18,553 nt of DNA from an uncultured Microbacterium sp. (GTDB lineage Bacteria; Actinomycetota; Actinomycetes; Actinomycetales; Microbacteriaceae). The notes under the pieces are model-generated. The model worked only from the letters and a program-made list of their open reading frames with translations. It was not told where the DNA came from and searched no databases. Of this stretch, positions 1 to 7,908 are shown piece by piece. Where the stretch lies: positions 1 through 18,553 of the forward strand of contig CALKHM010000273.1 of assembly GCA_937988695.1 (NCBI GenBank). The letters run 5' to 3'. The position numbers and the translations under genes were made by a program. The first letter of the stretch is position 1. Every line of letters begins with the position of its first letter.

Positions 1-49
1 ATACGAGATATTGGCGTGACTGGAGTTCAGACGTGTGCTCTTCCGATCT
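1..49 (+). other. Illumina TruSeq adapter with index (sequencing artefact)
   Basis: This stretch is library adapter, not genome. Bases 1-9 are the tail of the P7 flow-cell primer, bases 10-15 (ATTGGC) are an index whose reverse complement GCCAAT is TruSeq index 6, and bases 16-49 are the full TruSeq read-2 adapter, ending in GCTCTTCCGATCT at 37-49. Genomic sequence starts at base 50. The window therefore begins at a contig end where an untrimmed read was assembled. Any reading frame touching 1-49 is spurious there. Confidence 0.98.
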
Positions 50-917
50 ACAGCAGCGGCAGGAGCGGCAACGGATCGGTGCCGACCGCGCCCGCCAGCC
101 CGGCGAGGACGTCGTCGTTCCACGGCAGGGGCACGCTCTTGCCCAGCTGCGAGCCGAAGTCGAACGTGTCGGGGTCGTTGTAGATGCCCGGCTCGTCGCT
201 GAAGAACCCGGCGATGGTCGAGCCGAACTCGGCTGCGTATCGCGCGTGGATGCGCTCGTGCACGTTGTCGATGAGCAGCTGCGTGGAGGCGGCGTTGAGG
301 TAGTCGATGTGCTGGGCATGCCGCTGGCTGCCGCCATCGGCGACGGCGGTCAGGAAGAAGACGCGCCACCAGCCGTCCGGGATGTCCCAGTGCAGGATGC
401 CGTCGGTGATCCGGTCGGTGAGCTCGACGGGGTCGCCGGTCAGCTCGTGCCCGTCCTCTGCTCGCCGGTAGGCCACCACGCGCAGCAGGGTCCCGGGGTC
501 CAGCGCCGCCGATGGGCCCCAGAACTGACGGCGTTCGACGATGAGCGACGCGCCGGCGGCGGGGCCCACGACGTCGGTATGGCGCTCGGTGAGAAAGCGG
601 CGGCGCAGCTCGGGGGCAGCATCCTGCACCGCACCACCGGCGTGCCCCGTGGGAAAGGAGTCGTCGTCGAAGAACCACACCCTCATGCCCCGCCGGCGCG
701 CGATCTTCAGCACGGCGTCGACATCATGCCACCAGCCGTCGCCGAGGAAGTCCGGGTGCGGACGCGCCTCGAGGATCACCGCACGGATGCCGGCGTCACC
801 GATGCGCTCCATCTCCTCGCGTACAGTCGCCGTTCCGGTGCCCTTCTGCCAGAACAGGGGCATGATCGCGCCCGGCACCGTGCCGGCGACGGCGTCCTGC
901 AGGCGTTGCAGCGTCAT
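50..917 (-). CDS. GH106-like glycoside hydrolase, N-terminal fragment cut by the contig end
   Basis: This is the N-terminal 289 residues of a larger intracellular glycoside hydrolase with a TIM-barrel look. Visible motifs are an early strand ending EARPHPDFLG (residues 50-59), then WFFDDDSFPTGHAGG (81-95), and SDEPG (240-244), whose Glu242 is a candidate catalytic or binding acid. The pattern of a sugar-facing ARP segment, a D-D-x-x-x-PTG-x-A-GG segment and a later DEP is typical of large GH106-like or unclassified hydrolases, some of which are alpha-L-rhamnosidases. The substrate cannot be read from this fragment. No signal peptide is seen. The apparent TAG stop at 48-50 is made by joining adapter to genome, so the true gene continues beyond the contig. 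Its ATG overlaps the GH3 stop codon by 4 bases (ATGA at 914-917), which indicates translational coupling and makes it the last visible gene of the transporter operon. Confidence 0.7.
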
Positions 918-3094
918 GCGGCATCCTCCCTCTGCGTGAGCTCGAAGCGTGCGTGCACCCGGGAGACGCCGTCGTCGATCCAGACCGTGAAGGCCCCTGG
1001 TTCGAGCAGCTGCGTGCCGTCGTCGGTCCAGAACCGCAGGTCGTCGGCTCCCAGCGTGAACGCGAGGGTGGTGGCGTCACCGGGTTCGAGGGTCACGCGC
1101 GTGAAGCCGCGCAGACGTCTCACCGGCTGCGTCACCGACGCGATCTCGTCGCGCACGTACAGCTGGACGACGTCGTCGCCGACGCGGGTGCCGGTGTTCT
1201 GCACACGCACGCGCACATCGATCGTCGCGCCGGCTTCGAGGTCGGCGAGCGCGACGACGCGGCCGAACGCGACGTCGCCCAGCGCGAACGTCGTATAGCC
1301 GAACCCCGCGCCGAAGTCGAAGCGGGGGCCGAGCGGAAGGTCGAGGTACTTCGACGTGTAGTAGTCGTCGGTGTTGTCCGGGCCGGCCAGCCCCGGGTGG
1401 GCCTCGCCCTGGATCCGTCCGCCCGTGCGCGGCGGCCGGCCGGTGCTCTCGTGGTCGTAGTGGATCGGCACCTGGCCGACCGCGCGTGGGAACGTCATCG
1501 GCAGCCGGCCGCCAGGGTTCGTCCGCCCGACGAGGACCTCGGCGATGGCTGCGGGACCCTCGACGCCGAGATGCCAGGCCACGAGCACCGCGTCGACCTC
1601 ATCCACCCAGTCCTCGACGACGAGGGGGCGGCCGGTCGCGAGCACGATCACGACCGGCGTGCCGGTGGCCGCGACCGCACGGATGAGCCGCACCTGGGGG
1701 GCGGGCAGTGCGATGTCGGCGCGCGAGCTCGCCTCGCCCGACAGCGCGCTGGGCTCGCCGACCGCGAGCACCACGACGTCGGCGCGGGCGGCGCGACCGA
1801 CCACGTCGGCGAGATGCTCCTCGGACACCGCGAAGACGTCCGCACCGTCGGCGACCTCGAGCGCGGCATCCGTCATCGCCTCGGCCAGGGCGTCGGCGAG
1901 CGTCTGCGAGACCGGTGATGCGAAGCTCTGCACCCACGCGCCGAGATGGTCGGTGCTACGGGCGAAGGGCCCGGCCAGCAGCACCTGCGCGCCGCGTGCG
2001 AGAGGCAGGACCGCGCCCTCGTTGCGCAGCAGCACGAGACAGCGCGACGCGGCCGCTCGAGCGTGCGCGCGGGCGGGCGCAGTGGCCGAGCGCACCTCGC
2101 GGCGCTCGTCGGCGTACGGGTTCTCGAACAGCCCCAGCCGTTCCTTGAGCGTGAGCACGCGGCGCACCGCGTCGTCGACGCGTGCCGGGGAGAGCTCGCC
2201 GGGGGTCAGCACGGCGACGCCGTCGTCGTCGACGAGCAGCGATCCGCCCATCACGACGTCGACACCCGCCTCGATCGCACGGGCCACGGCGGTCTTCTCG
2301 TCCGGTACGATCCCGTGGTCGACGAGCTGTGCGACCCCGTCGGCGTCGCCGACGACGACACCGGCGAACCCCCACTCGTCCTTCAGCACGCCAGTCAGCA
2401 GTCCTGTGTTCGCATGCATCGGGATGCCGTTGAGGGCGTTGAACGACGCCATCACCGAGGCGGCGCCCGCCGCGACACCGGCCCGGAAGGTCTCGAGGTA
2501 GGTCTCGCGCAGCCGACGGTGCGACATGTCGGTCGTGTTGTAGTCGCGGCCGGCCTCGGCGGCGCCGTACGCCACGAAATGCTTCAGGCAGGAGGCGACG
2601 ACGTCACGCCGGGAGAGGCGGTCACCCTGGTATCCGCGCACCTTCGCCTCGGCGAACCGGCTCGACAGGAACACGTCCTCGCCGAACCCCTCCACGACAC
2701 GGCCCCAGCGCGGATCCCGGGTGACGTCGACCATCGGTGAGAACGTCCAGTTCACGCCGTTCGCCCGCGCCTCCGCCGCCGACACGCGGGCATCGGCGGC
2801 CGCCACCGCCGGGTCGAAGCTTGCCGCCTGAGCGAGCGGGGTCGGGAAGATCGTGAACTGACCGTGTACGACGTCCAGTGCGACCAGCAGCGGGATGCCG
2901 AGCTCGGACTCCTCGACGGCGACGCGTTGCAGCGCGTTGACCGCGGCCACGCTCGGTGGCCAGAACTGTGCGCCGATCCCGCGGCGGGCGAGGTCGTGCT
3001 GGATGGCGGTGTCCGCGCGCCACACGATCTGCAGCTGGAGGAGCTTCTGCTCCCACGTCATGCGCTCAAGGAGCGCGTCCACGCGCGCGCTCAC
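914..3094 (-). CDS. bglX: GH3 beta-glucosidase, BglX type
   Basis: This 726-residue enzyme should remove terminal beta-linked glucose (possibly xylose or other sugars) from small glycosides by the retaining GH3 mechanism. It follows E. coli BglX along its length: MVDVTRDPRWGR at 121-132, KHFVAYGAAEAGRDYN at 171-186, the nucleophile region VVGDADGV with Asp250 as likely nucleophile, the EASSR loop of the second domain, and a C-terminal fibronectin-III-like domain near the end (VQLYVRD). The nucleophile context is GDADG where BglX has SDHGA; the Asp is kept. E. coli BglX is periplasmic, but no signal peptide is present here, so a cytoplasmic role is likely. The frame stays open upstream to 3751, but that part is the shadow of the GH43 gene. 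The GTG at 3092-3094 was chosen because it overlaps the GH43 stop by 4 bases (GTGA) and leads directly into the conserved N-terminus. The downstream gene overlaps by 4 bases as well. Confidence 0.9.
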   Translation of the reverse strand: MSARVDALLERMTWEQKLLQLQIVWRADTAIQHDLARRGIGAQFWPPSVAAVNALQRVAVEESELGIPLLVALDVVHGQFTIFPTPLAQAASFDPAVAAADARVSAAEARANGVNWTFSPMVDVTRDPRWGRVVEGFGEDVFLSSRFAEAKVRGYQGDRLSRRDVVASCLKHFVAYGAAEAGRDYNTTDMSHRRLRETYLETFRAGVAAGAASVMASFNALNGIPMHANTGLLTGVLKDEWGFAGVVVGDADGVAQLVDHGIVPDEKTAVARAIEAGVDVVMGGSLLVDDDGVAVLTPGELSPARVDDAVRRVLTLKERLGLFENPYADERREVRSATAPARAHARAAASRCLVLLRNEGAVLPLARGAQVLLAGPFARSTDHLGAWVQSFASPVSQTLADALAEAMTDAALEVADGADVFAVSEEHLADVVGRAARADVVVLAVGEPSALSGEASSRADIALPAPQVRLIRAVAATGTPVVIVLATGRPLVVEDWVDEVDAVLVAWHLGVEGPAAIAEVLVGRTNPGGRLPMTFPRAVGQVPIHYDHESTGRPPRTGGRIQGEAHPGLAGPDNTDDYYTSKYLDLPLGPRFDFGAGFGYTTFALGDVAFGRVVALADLEAGATIDVRVRVQNTGTRVGDDVVQLYVRDEIASVTQPVRRLRGFTRVTLEPGDATTLAFTLGADDLRFWTDDGTQLLEPGAFTVWIDDGVSRVHARFELTQREDAA

Positions 3095-4611
3095 GAGGAC
3101 GTCCCGGCGTCCAGGGGACGGTAGCGGAACGACCGGAACGTGACGTGGCCGTCGCCGGCGCAGAAGATCGCCGGTCGCAGGCTCTTCAGGTCGTTCATCG
3201 TGGCGGAGTGGTAGCCCTGCGTGTCGTACCGCACCCCGTGCCGCACCCACGATGCTCCGGGCCGGCGGTACCAGCCGGTCACGATGTGATGGTCGTTGCG
3301 CAGGCGCAGCTGGAGCATCCGACCGGGCTCGACGCGCTCGAGCCAGTGCGAACGTGCGCCGCCGGCGTAGCTGATCATGGTCTGCCCGTCCCAGGCCATG
3401 CCGCAGAACAGCCGGCTGTTGAAGTAGAGGAGCAGGCCGCCCAGAGCCCCGGCGCGGGTCTCGACCTCGACCTCGACCTCGTAGGCGCGGTCCATCGACC
3501 AGGTCGTCAGCGGCGACGAGTCGGCGGGCGCGGTCCCCTTGGCCCGCAGTATCAGACCGTCTGCGCCGAAGCGTGCCCGGGACGTCTCGTCGGGCGACGG
3601 GTTGTCGAACACCCAGCGCTGGCCCCAGCGGGGCTCGGCGAAGTCGTCGTCGGGGGCCGGCACGGCCGTGGGCATCCCGTGCGCGGTCGGCATCGCCTGT
3701 GCGGCCCCGAGATCGGCGGCAGGCGCCGTCGGCCAGTCGTCGTCGGTCCACACGATGGGCTCGAGCAGCGCCTGGCGCCCGAGTGTCCGGTAGTCGTTCT
3801 CATACCCGTGCGACATCATCCACCACGAGCCGTCGGCGGCCTCCAGGATCGTGGCGTGGCCGCGCGACCACCACGCCTCCTCGGCCGATCGGGTGCGCGC
3901 GACGGGATTGTACGGCGAGTTCTCCCAGGGACCGAGCACGCTGCGCGACCGCGCCACGATCACCATGTGGCCGGTGGCAGGGCCGCCGGTGCCGCCGACC
4001 GCACTGACGAGATAGAGCCAGTCGCCGCGCCGGAAGAACTTCGGGCCCTCCAGCGCGTAGGCCTCGGTGACCCACTCGTCCGGGTAGCGCCATCCGTCGT
4101 ACGCCTGCTCGAGTCCGGTGACCGCGCGCAGGCCGTCCGCGCTCAGCCGGCAGCGGCGGATGCCGTTGACGAACAGATACCGCTCGCCGTCCTCTCCGAC
4201 GACATGGCCGGGATCGATCGCGCCGCTGATCCCGGTGAAGACCGGATCGGTCCACGGCCCCTCCGGGCTGTCGGCAGTGATCACCCAGATCTGCGGCTCG
4301 GTGATCGCATCGGACCACGGGCTCGGGATGAACGGGATGTAGATGTAGTAGCGGCCGTCGTGCTCGACGAAGTCGGGGGCGAACACGGTCGCCAGTGGAT
4401 GGCGGAGCGCGCAGGTCACGAACGTCCAGTTGACGAGGTCGGGTGAACGCCAGATGGTGAGCCCCGGCGCGGCGTCGAACGACGAGTACGTCAGGTAGTA
4501 CTGGTCGCCCACGCGCAGCACGCTGGGATCGGGCCGGTCGCCGGGCAGCACCGGGTTGCGGAAGCTGCCGTCGCCGGCGTCCGCCGGACGGCGGCTGGTC
4601 ACCTCGGGCAT
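3091..4611 (-). CDS. GH43 family glycoside hydrolase (beta-xylosidase/arabinofuranosidase-like)
   Basis: This 506-residue protein is a five-bladed-propeller GH43 enzyme with a C-terminal beta-sandwich. The three acids expected of an inverting GH43 enzyme are visible: general base Asp28 in DRPDPS, pKa-tuning Asp133 in AIDPGH, and general acid Glu188 in LEGPKFF. A blade histidine occurs in GHATI (251-255). Residues from about 325 onward look like the concanavalin-type C2 domain common to beta-xylosidases of this family, including the run EVEVEVE. There is no signal peptide. Substrates are probably beta-xylosides or alpha-L-arabinofuranosides; GH43 specificity cannot be fixed by eye. It starts 3 bases after the stop of the permease gene and overlaps the GH3 gene by 4 bases, so it is made with the transporter and probably acts on the imported sugar conjugate. 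Confidence 0.88.
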   Translation of the reverse strand: MPEVTSRRPADAGDGSFRNPVLPGDRPDPSVLRVGDQYYLTYSSFDAAPGLTIWRSPDLVNWTFVTCALRHPLATVFAPDFVEHDGRYYIYIPFIPSPWSDAITEPQIWVITADSPEGPWTDPVFTGISGAIDPGHVVGEDGERYLFVNGIRRCRLSADGLRAVTGLEQAYDGWRYPDEWVTEAYALEGPKFFRRGDWLYLVSAVGGTGGPATGHMVIVARSRSVLGPWENSPYNPVARTRSAEEAWWSRGHATILEAADGSWWMMSHGYENDYRTLGRQALLEPIVWTDDDWPTAPAADLGAAQAMPTAHGMPTAVPAPDDDFAEPRWGQRWVFDNPSPDETSRARFGADGLILRAKGTAPADSSPLTTWSMDRAYEVEVEVETRAGALGGLLLYFNSRLFCGMAWDGQTMISYAGGARSHWLERVEPGRMLQLRLRNDHHIVTGWYRRPGASWVRHGVRYDTQGYHSATMNDLKSLRPAIFCAGDGHVTFRSFRYRPLDAGTSS

Positions 4612-4614
4612 CGT

Positions 4615-5451
4615 TCAGCCCTTGAGCCCGCCGGCGAAGCCCTGGATGAAGCGCTTCTGGGCGAACAGGTAGAAGGCGAGGATCGGGATCATCGACACCA
4701 GTACGATCGCGAAGATCTTGTTCCACTGCGAGACCAGCGACCCGATGAAGTAGTACATGGCCACCGGCAGGGTCTGGTTGGCCGAGCCGCCCAGGAAGAT
4801 GAGGGCCGTGAAGAAGTCGTTCCACACGATGAGGCCGGTCAGGATCGCCACGGTCCCCGTCGCCGGCGCGATCAGCGGCAGCACGATGCGGAAGAAGATC
4901 TGCGTGCGGCTGGCCCCGTCGATCGTCGCGGCCTCTTCGTACTCGGTGCCCAGGCTCCGGAAGAAGCCGGCGTAGAGGAAGATCGCGAGAGGCAGCAGCA
5001 TCCCGGTGTACAGCACGATCATGCCCCAGAGGGTGCCGGTCAGCCCGATCGCGCGGGCGCCGATGTATAGCGGGACGGTGCCCAGCTGCGAGGGCAGCAC
5101 GATCGCGACGAGGAACAGGTAGTACACGACCTTGCTCCACCGGCGCGTGCTGCGGGCGATGACATAGCCGGTGAGCGAGCCCAGGAGCACCAGCCCGATG
5201 ATCGCACCGACGGTCATGATCGCACTGTTGATCAGGCCCTGGACGATGTTGCTGTTGCCCTGCGCGGTGAACAGCTCGGTGAAGTTGCCCCAGGCCGGCG
5301 CGTCCGGCAGCGCGAGCGGCGAGGTCGTGAACAGCTCGTCGTTCGACTTGAACGCCGTGGCGACGAGGAAGTAGAAGGGGATGAGGAAGACCAGCGCGAG
5401 CACCCAGATGAGCACCTCGCGCAGGGCGGTGAGCTTCGTGTAGCGGAACAT
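4615..5451 (-). CDS. Carbohydrate ABC transporter permease, MalG type
   Basis: This is the second integral-membrane subunit (278 residues) of a CUT1-type sugar importer. The N-terminus carries a short cytoplasmic part followed by a hydrophobic helix (about residues 12-33), and several more membrane helices follow. The ATPase-contacting EAA loop is clear at 172-181 (EEAATIDGAS), followed by the expected F-x-x-I-x-LPL-x-P segment. It pairs with the MalF-type permease directly upstream (3-base gap) and is followed after 3 bases by the GH43 gene. No ATPase gene is visible, so the transporter probably borrows a shared MsmK/UgpC-type ATPase encoded elsewhere, as many actinobacterial sugar importers do. 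Confidence 0.94.
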   Translation of the reverse strand: MFRYTKLTALREVLIWVLALVFLIPFYFLVATAFKSNDELFTTSPLALPDAPAWGNFTELFTAQGNSNIVQGLINSAIMTVGAIIGLVLLGSLTGYVIARSTRRWSKVVYYLFLVAIVLPSQLGTVPLYIGARAIGLTGTLWGMIVLYTGMLLPLAIFLYAGFFRSLGTEYEEAATIDGASRTQIFFRIVLPLIAPATGTVAILTGLIVWNDFFTALIFLGGSANQTLPVAMYYFIGSLVSQWNKIFAIVLVSMIPILAFYLFAQKRFIQGFAGGLKG

Positions 5452-5454
5452 CGG

Positions 5455-6405
5455 TCAGTCCTCCTCGCGACCGCTGGAGACGCGCTGCTGGATCACCGCG
5501 AAGACCAGGATGATGACGGTCAGCACGAGCGCCAGCGCGGCGCCGTAGCCGAAGTTGCCGAGGGTGAACGCCTGCTTGTACACCTCGGTGGCAAGCGTGG
5601 CCGTCGCCCCTGCCGGCCCGGTTCCGGTCAGCGCCATGATCTGGTCGAACACGCGCAGCCCGTTGACCAGGCCCAGGGTGGTGGAGATCGCGACCGCCGG
5701 CCGGATCGCGGGGAGCGTGACGTGCCAGAAGCGCTGCCAGAGGCTCGCGCCGTCGATCGCCGCGGCCTCTTCGATCTCGACGGGGACGGCGGCAAGGCCG
5801 GCCATGTAGATCACCATCGAGAAGCCGGTCTGCTGCCAGACGATCACGATGAGGATCGTCCAGATCGCCCAGGTCGGATCGCCGGTCCATGCGCGCGCCA
5901 CGGAGTCGAGGCCGATCGCGCGCAGCACCGTGTTCAACGGGCCGTTGTAGTCGAAGATGAACTTCCAGATGTAGGAGACCGCCAGGGGGCTGAGCACCAC
6001 CGGCATGAAGAACAGCACGCGCAGCGCGTAGCGGGTCTTCAGCCCGCGGTTCAACCCCAGCGCGATGGCCAGGCCGAGCACGTTGGTCAGGATCACCGAG
6101 CCGAACGCGAGGAACAGCGTGTTGCCCAGCGCCAGCAGCTTGCTGGAGTCCTGGAAGATCCTGCGGAAGTTCTCGAAGCCGATCCAGTCGAAGGAGCCCA
6201 GCCCCGACCAGTTCGTGAACGCGAAGGCGCCGCCGAAGACGGTGGCGATGTAGTGGATCGCGATGACGAGCACGACGCCGGGCAGTGCCCACCACCAGTG
6301 GCCGAACTTCAGCAGGCCGGGTCGGCGCGGACGTGTGCCGCGCCGGGAGCCGCCCCGGCCGGGCACGATCACCCGCTCTGTCTCGGATTCGACCGTCGTC
6401 GTCAT
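5455..6405 (-). CDS. Sugar ABC transporter permease, MalF/UgpA type
   Basis: This is the first membrane subunit (316 residues) of the CUT1-type importer. A basic, Arg/Gly-rich cytoplasmic tail (about 1-35) precedes the first membrane helix (about 38-58). The EAA loop reads EEAAAIDGAS at 212-221 and is followed by a W-H-V-T-LPAI-x-P segment that contacts the ATPase. The start is supported by a GGGAGGA ribosome binding site about 8 bases upstream. A perfect 16-base-pair hairpin lies between this gene and the upstream binding-protein gene, and the MalG-type gene follows after 3 bases. Confidence 0.94.
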   Translation of the reverse strand: MTTTVESETERVIVPGRGGSRRGTRPRRPGLLKFGHWWWALPGVVLVIAIHYIATVFGGAFAFTNWSGLGSFDWIGFENFRRIFQDSSKLLALGNTLFLAFGSVILTNVLGLAIALGLNRGLKTRYALRVLFFMPVVLSPLAVSYIWKFIFDYNGPLNTVLRAIGLDSVARAWTGDPTWAIWTILIVIVWQQTGFSMVIYMAGLAAVPVEIEEAAAIDGASLWQRFWHVTLPAIRPAVAISTTLGLVNGLRVFDQIMALTGTGPAGATATLATEVYKQAFTLGNFGYGAALALVLTVIILVFAVIQQRVSSGREED

Positions 6406-6433
6406 CGTCGTCCTCCCACGCCGTCGTGTGCAC

Positions 6434-6466
6434 GCGGTCGCCCGGCACCGGGTGCCGGGCGACCGC
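6434..6466 (-). terminator. Perfect 16-bp stem-loop between binding-protein and permease genes
   Basis: Bases 6434-6449 and 6451-6466 are perfect reverse complements, GCGGTCGCCCGGCACC and its complement, around a single base; in RNA the innermost pairs would open to give a loop of about 3-5 bases. The stem is almost wholly G/C and no U-run follows it. It lies 6 bases after the binding-protein stop and about 28 bases before the permease start. In sugar-transport operons such a hairpin often acts as a partial terminator or mRNA stabiliser, so that much more binding protein than permease is made. The structure is seen directly; the role is inferred. Confidence 0.7.
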
Positions 6467-6472
6467 TCGCGA

Positions 6473-7759
6473 TCAGTTCGCCCAGGCGGCGTCCATGTCG
6501 GCGAGCACCTGGTCGATGGTCTTCTGACCGGTCAACAGGCCCAGCACACCGGCGCCCAGCGCGTCGTACACCGACGCGTTCGGCCACGACGAGTTGGGGA
6601 TCGGCGTGTAGGCGCCGTCCTTCAGGACGCTCTCGACGGGGGCGTACACCGAGTCCTTGAAGTCGATGTCCTCGTAGCCGGACACCGGGATCGTGCCCTG
6701 GTCCTTCGCGAACGCCTTCGACTGCGCAGGGTCGGCCATCCAGTCCAGGAACTTCTGTGCGGCGACCTTGTTCTTCGAGCTCGCGGCGATCGAGTACGCG
6801 TAGGTCGAGCTGGCGATCCCGTAGGCCTTGTCGCTGGAGGTCGCCGCGGGGAACGCGTACACCGCGAACTTGGCGTGACCCTGCGCCGCCGTGTTGATCT
6901 CGGTGGCCGCGCCGCTGGGTCCGAACATGCCCAGGGCCGCGCCCTGCGTGAGCCCGTTGGTGATCGCGTCGAAGCCGGCGCCTTCGGCACCCTTCTGGAA
7001 GCAGCCCGCCTTGTTCATGTCGACGATCGCCTGCAGGGTGTCCTTCCAGCCCTGCGAGTCGGCGAAGGTGACCTTGCCGGCCAGGCGCTCCTGATCCCAC
7101 TGGGGGTCCTGCGCGTACACCCGCGTCGCCGCGATGGTCTGCGCCATGATGCCGGTGTTCGCTCCCACCGACCCGGCGATGACGAACAGCGACTTCTTGT
7201 CGGCGGCCATCTTCTTGCACGTGTCCAGAACGCCCTGGAAGTCGGACGGGTAGGCGACGCCGGGCAGATCGTTGTAGATGTTGCCCACGAACGCGATGTC
7301 CAGCGCCTGACCGTAGGTCTTGCCATCGACGATGAACTGCGCGTCCGCACCGGCCGGGATGACCTTCTTGGCGGTGTCGTCCAGCGGCGCCAGCAGGCCC
7401 GCCTTGGCGAGGGTGACGAGGCTGTAGGCCTGGCCGACACCGGGAGCCGCGACGAAGACGTCAGAGGCGTTGCCGGCCTGCAGCTGGGTGCGGATGGTCT
7501 GTGCGTAGGTCTCGCCGGGCAGCTTGTTGAGCGTGATCTTCACGCCCGGGTTCTCTGTCATGTACTGGTTGGCGAGCTTCTCGTAGCCGGTCTCGACCTC
7601 GTTCGAGACGCCGAACGCGAGCGAGAACTGCTTCGTGTCGGTGGTGGTGTTCCCTCCGTCTCCACTCGTTCCCGAGCATCCGGCGAGGATGAGGGCTCCC
7701 GCGACCGCGGTGGCGAAGACGCCGGCGCGGACCGCACGAGAGCGACGTTGCTGTGTCAT
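6473..7759 (-). CDS. Sugar ABC transporter substrate-binding lipoprotein (family 1)
   Basis: This is the extracellular receptor (428 residues) of the importer. The N-terminus has basic residues, a hydrophobic core and the lipobox LAGC with Cys28 as the lipidated residue, then a flexible Gly/Ser/Thr-rich linker. The mature part is a family-1 solute-binding fold of the usual size for sugars and oligosaccharides or glycosides. The start is preceded by an AAAGG ribosome binding site at 7766-7770. It is the first gene of a unit followed by two permeases and three glycoside hydrolases, so the ligand is probably a glycoside or oligosaccharide those hydrolases then process. It is the only protein in the window with a clear export signal. 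Confidence 0.93.
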   Translation of the reverse strand: MTQQRRSRAVRAGVFATAVAGALILAGCSGTSGDGGNTTTDTKQFSLAFGVSNEVETGYEKLANQYMTENPGVKITLNKLPGETYAQTIRTQLQAGNASDVFVAAPGVGQAYSLVTLAKAGLLAPLDDTAKKVIPAGADAQFIVDGKTYGQALDIAFVGNIYNDLPGVAYPSDFQGVLDTCKKMAADKKSLFVIAGSVGANTGIMAQTIAATRVYAQDPQWDQERLAGKVTFADSQGWKDTLQAIVDMNKAGCFQKGAEGAGFDAITNGLTQGAALGMFGPSGAATEINTAAQGHAKFAVYAFPAATSSDKAYGIASSTYAYSIAASSKNKVAAQKFLDWMADPAQSKAFAKDQGTIPVSGYEDIDFKDSVYAPVESVLKDGAYTPIPNSSWPNASVYDALGAGVLGLLTGQKTIDQVLADMDAAWAN

Positions 7760-7822
7760 GTCGGGCCTTTCTGACTTCGTTGTCGGCGGCTCGCTCTTCG
7801 AGGCACCGGGCTGGTGAGATCA

Positions 7823-7876
7823 GTATGCGACACATGCGCCAGAAACGCACATAACTTCTCTCAATATCGGACATAA
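7823..7876 (-). promoter_or_regulatory. Candidate promoter and direct-repeat regulatory site of the transporter operon
   Basis: Read on the minus strand, the 149-base gap before the binding-protein gene holds two direct repeats, TTATGTCCG (7868-7876) and TTATGTGCG (7846-7854), spaced 22 bases apart, which is two helical turns. A third, looser copy (CATGTGTCG) lies at 7828-7836. A possible -10 element CATACT lies at 7823-7828, with only a poor -35 element at the right distance. A weak -35 overlapped by direct repeats is the layout of an activator-dependent promoter. No regulator gene lies next to it, so the protein that binds is unknown. Confidence 0.4.
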
Positions 7877-7889
7877 GCGAAGGGGGTCC

Positions 7890-7902
7890 CGCCCTCAGGG
7901 CG
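7890..7902 (-). terminator. Short hairpin after the GMC flavoenzyme gene
   Basis: CGCCC and GGGCG form a 5-base-pair stem with a 3-base loop, starting 6 bases after the GMC gene stop. There is no U-run. It could be a weak GC-rich terminator separating the deglycosidase unit from the transporter unit, but a stem this short is expected fairly often by chance in such GC-rich DNA. Confidence 0.3.
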
Positions 7903-7908
7903 TCGAGG

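Noticed and set aside
33..1298. Long forward reading frame starting in the adapter
   Set aside because: It starts inside adapter sequence and runs opposite the GH106-like and GH3 genes; its translation is low-complexity Arg/Ala/Val-rich, typical of antisense frames in GC-rich DNA.
3461..3481. Short tandem repeat of a 6-base unit (TCGACC three times plus TCG)
   Set aside because: It lies in the GH43 gene and simply encodes alternating Glu and Val in a beta strand; three copies in GC-rich coding DNA are unremarkable.
3095..3751. 219-residue N-terminal extension of the GH3 enzyme
   Set aside because: The extension is the shadow of the GH43 gene; a GTG overlapping the GH43 stop gives a protein of normal BglX length.
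3800..6448. 882-codon minus-strand frame across the GH43 and permease genes
   Set aside because: It is an out-of-frame shadow rich in Arg, Pro and Asp; the permeases and GH43 in the other frames carry intact motifs.
6263..7774. 503-codon forward frame opposite the binding-protein gene
   Set aside because: Arg/Gly/Val-rich antisense shadow with no recognisable motif; the minus-strand lipoprotein is clear.
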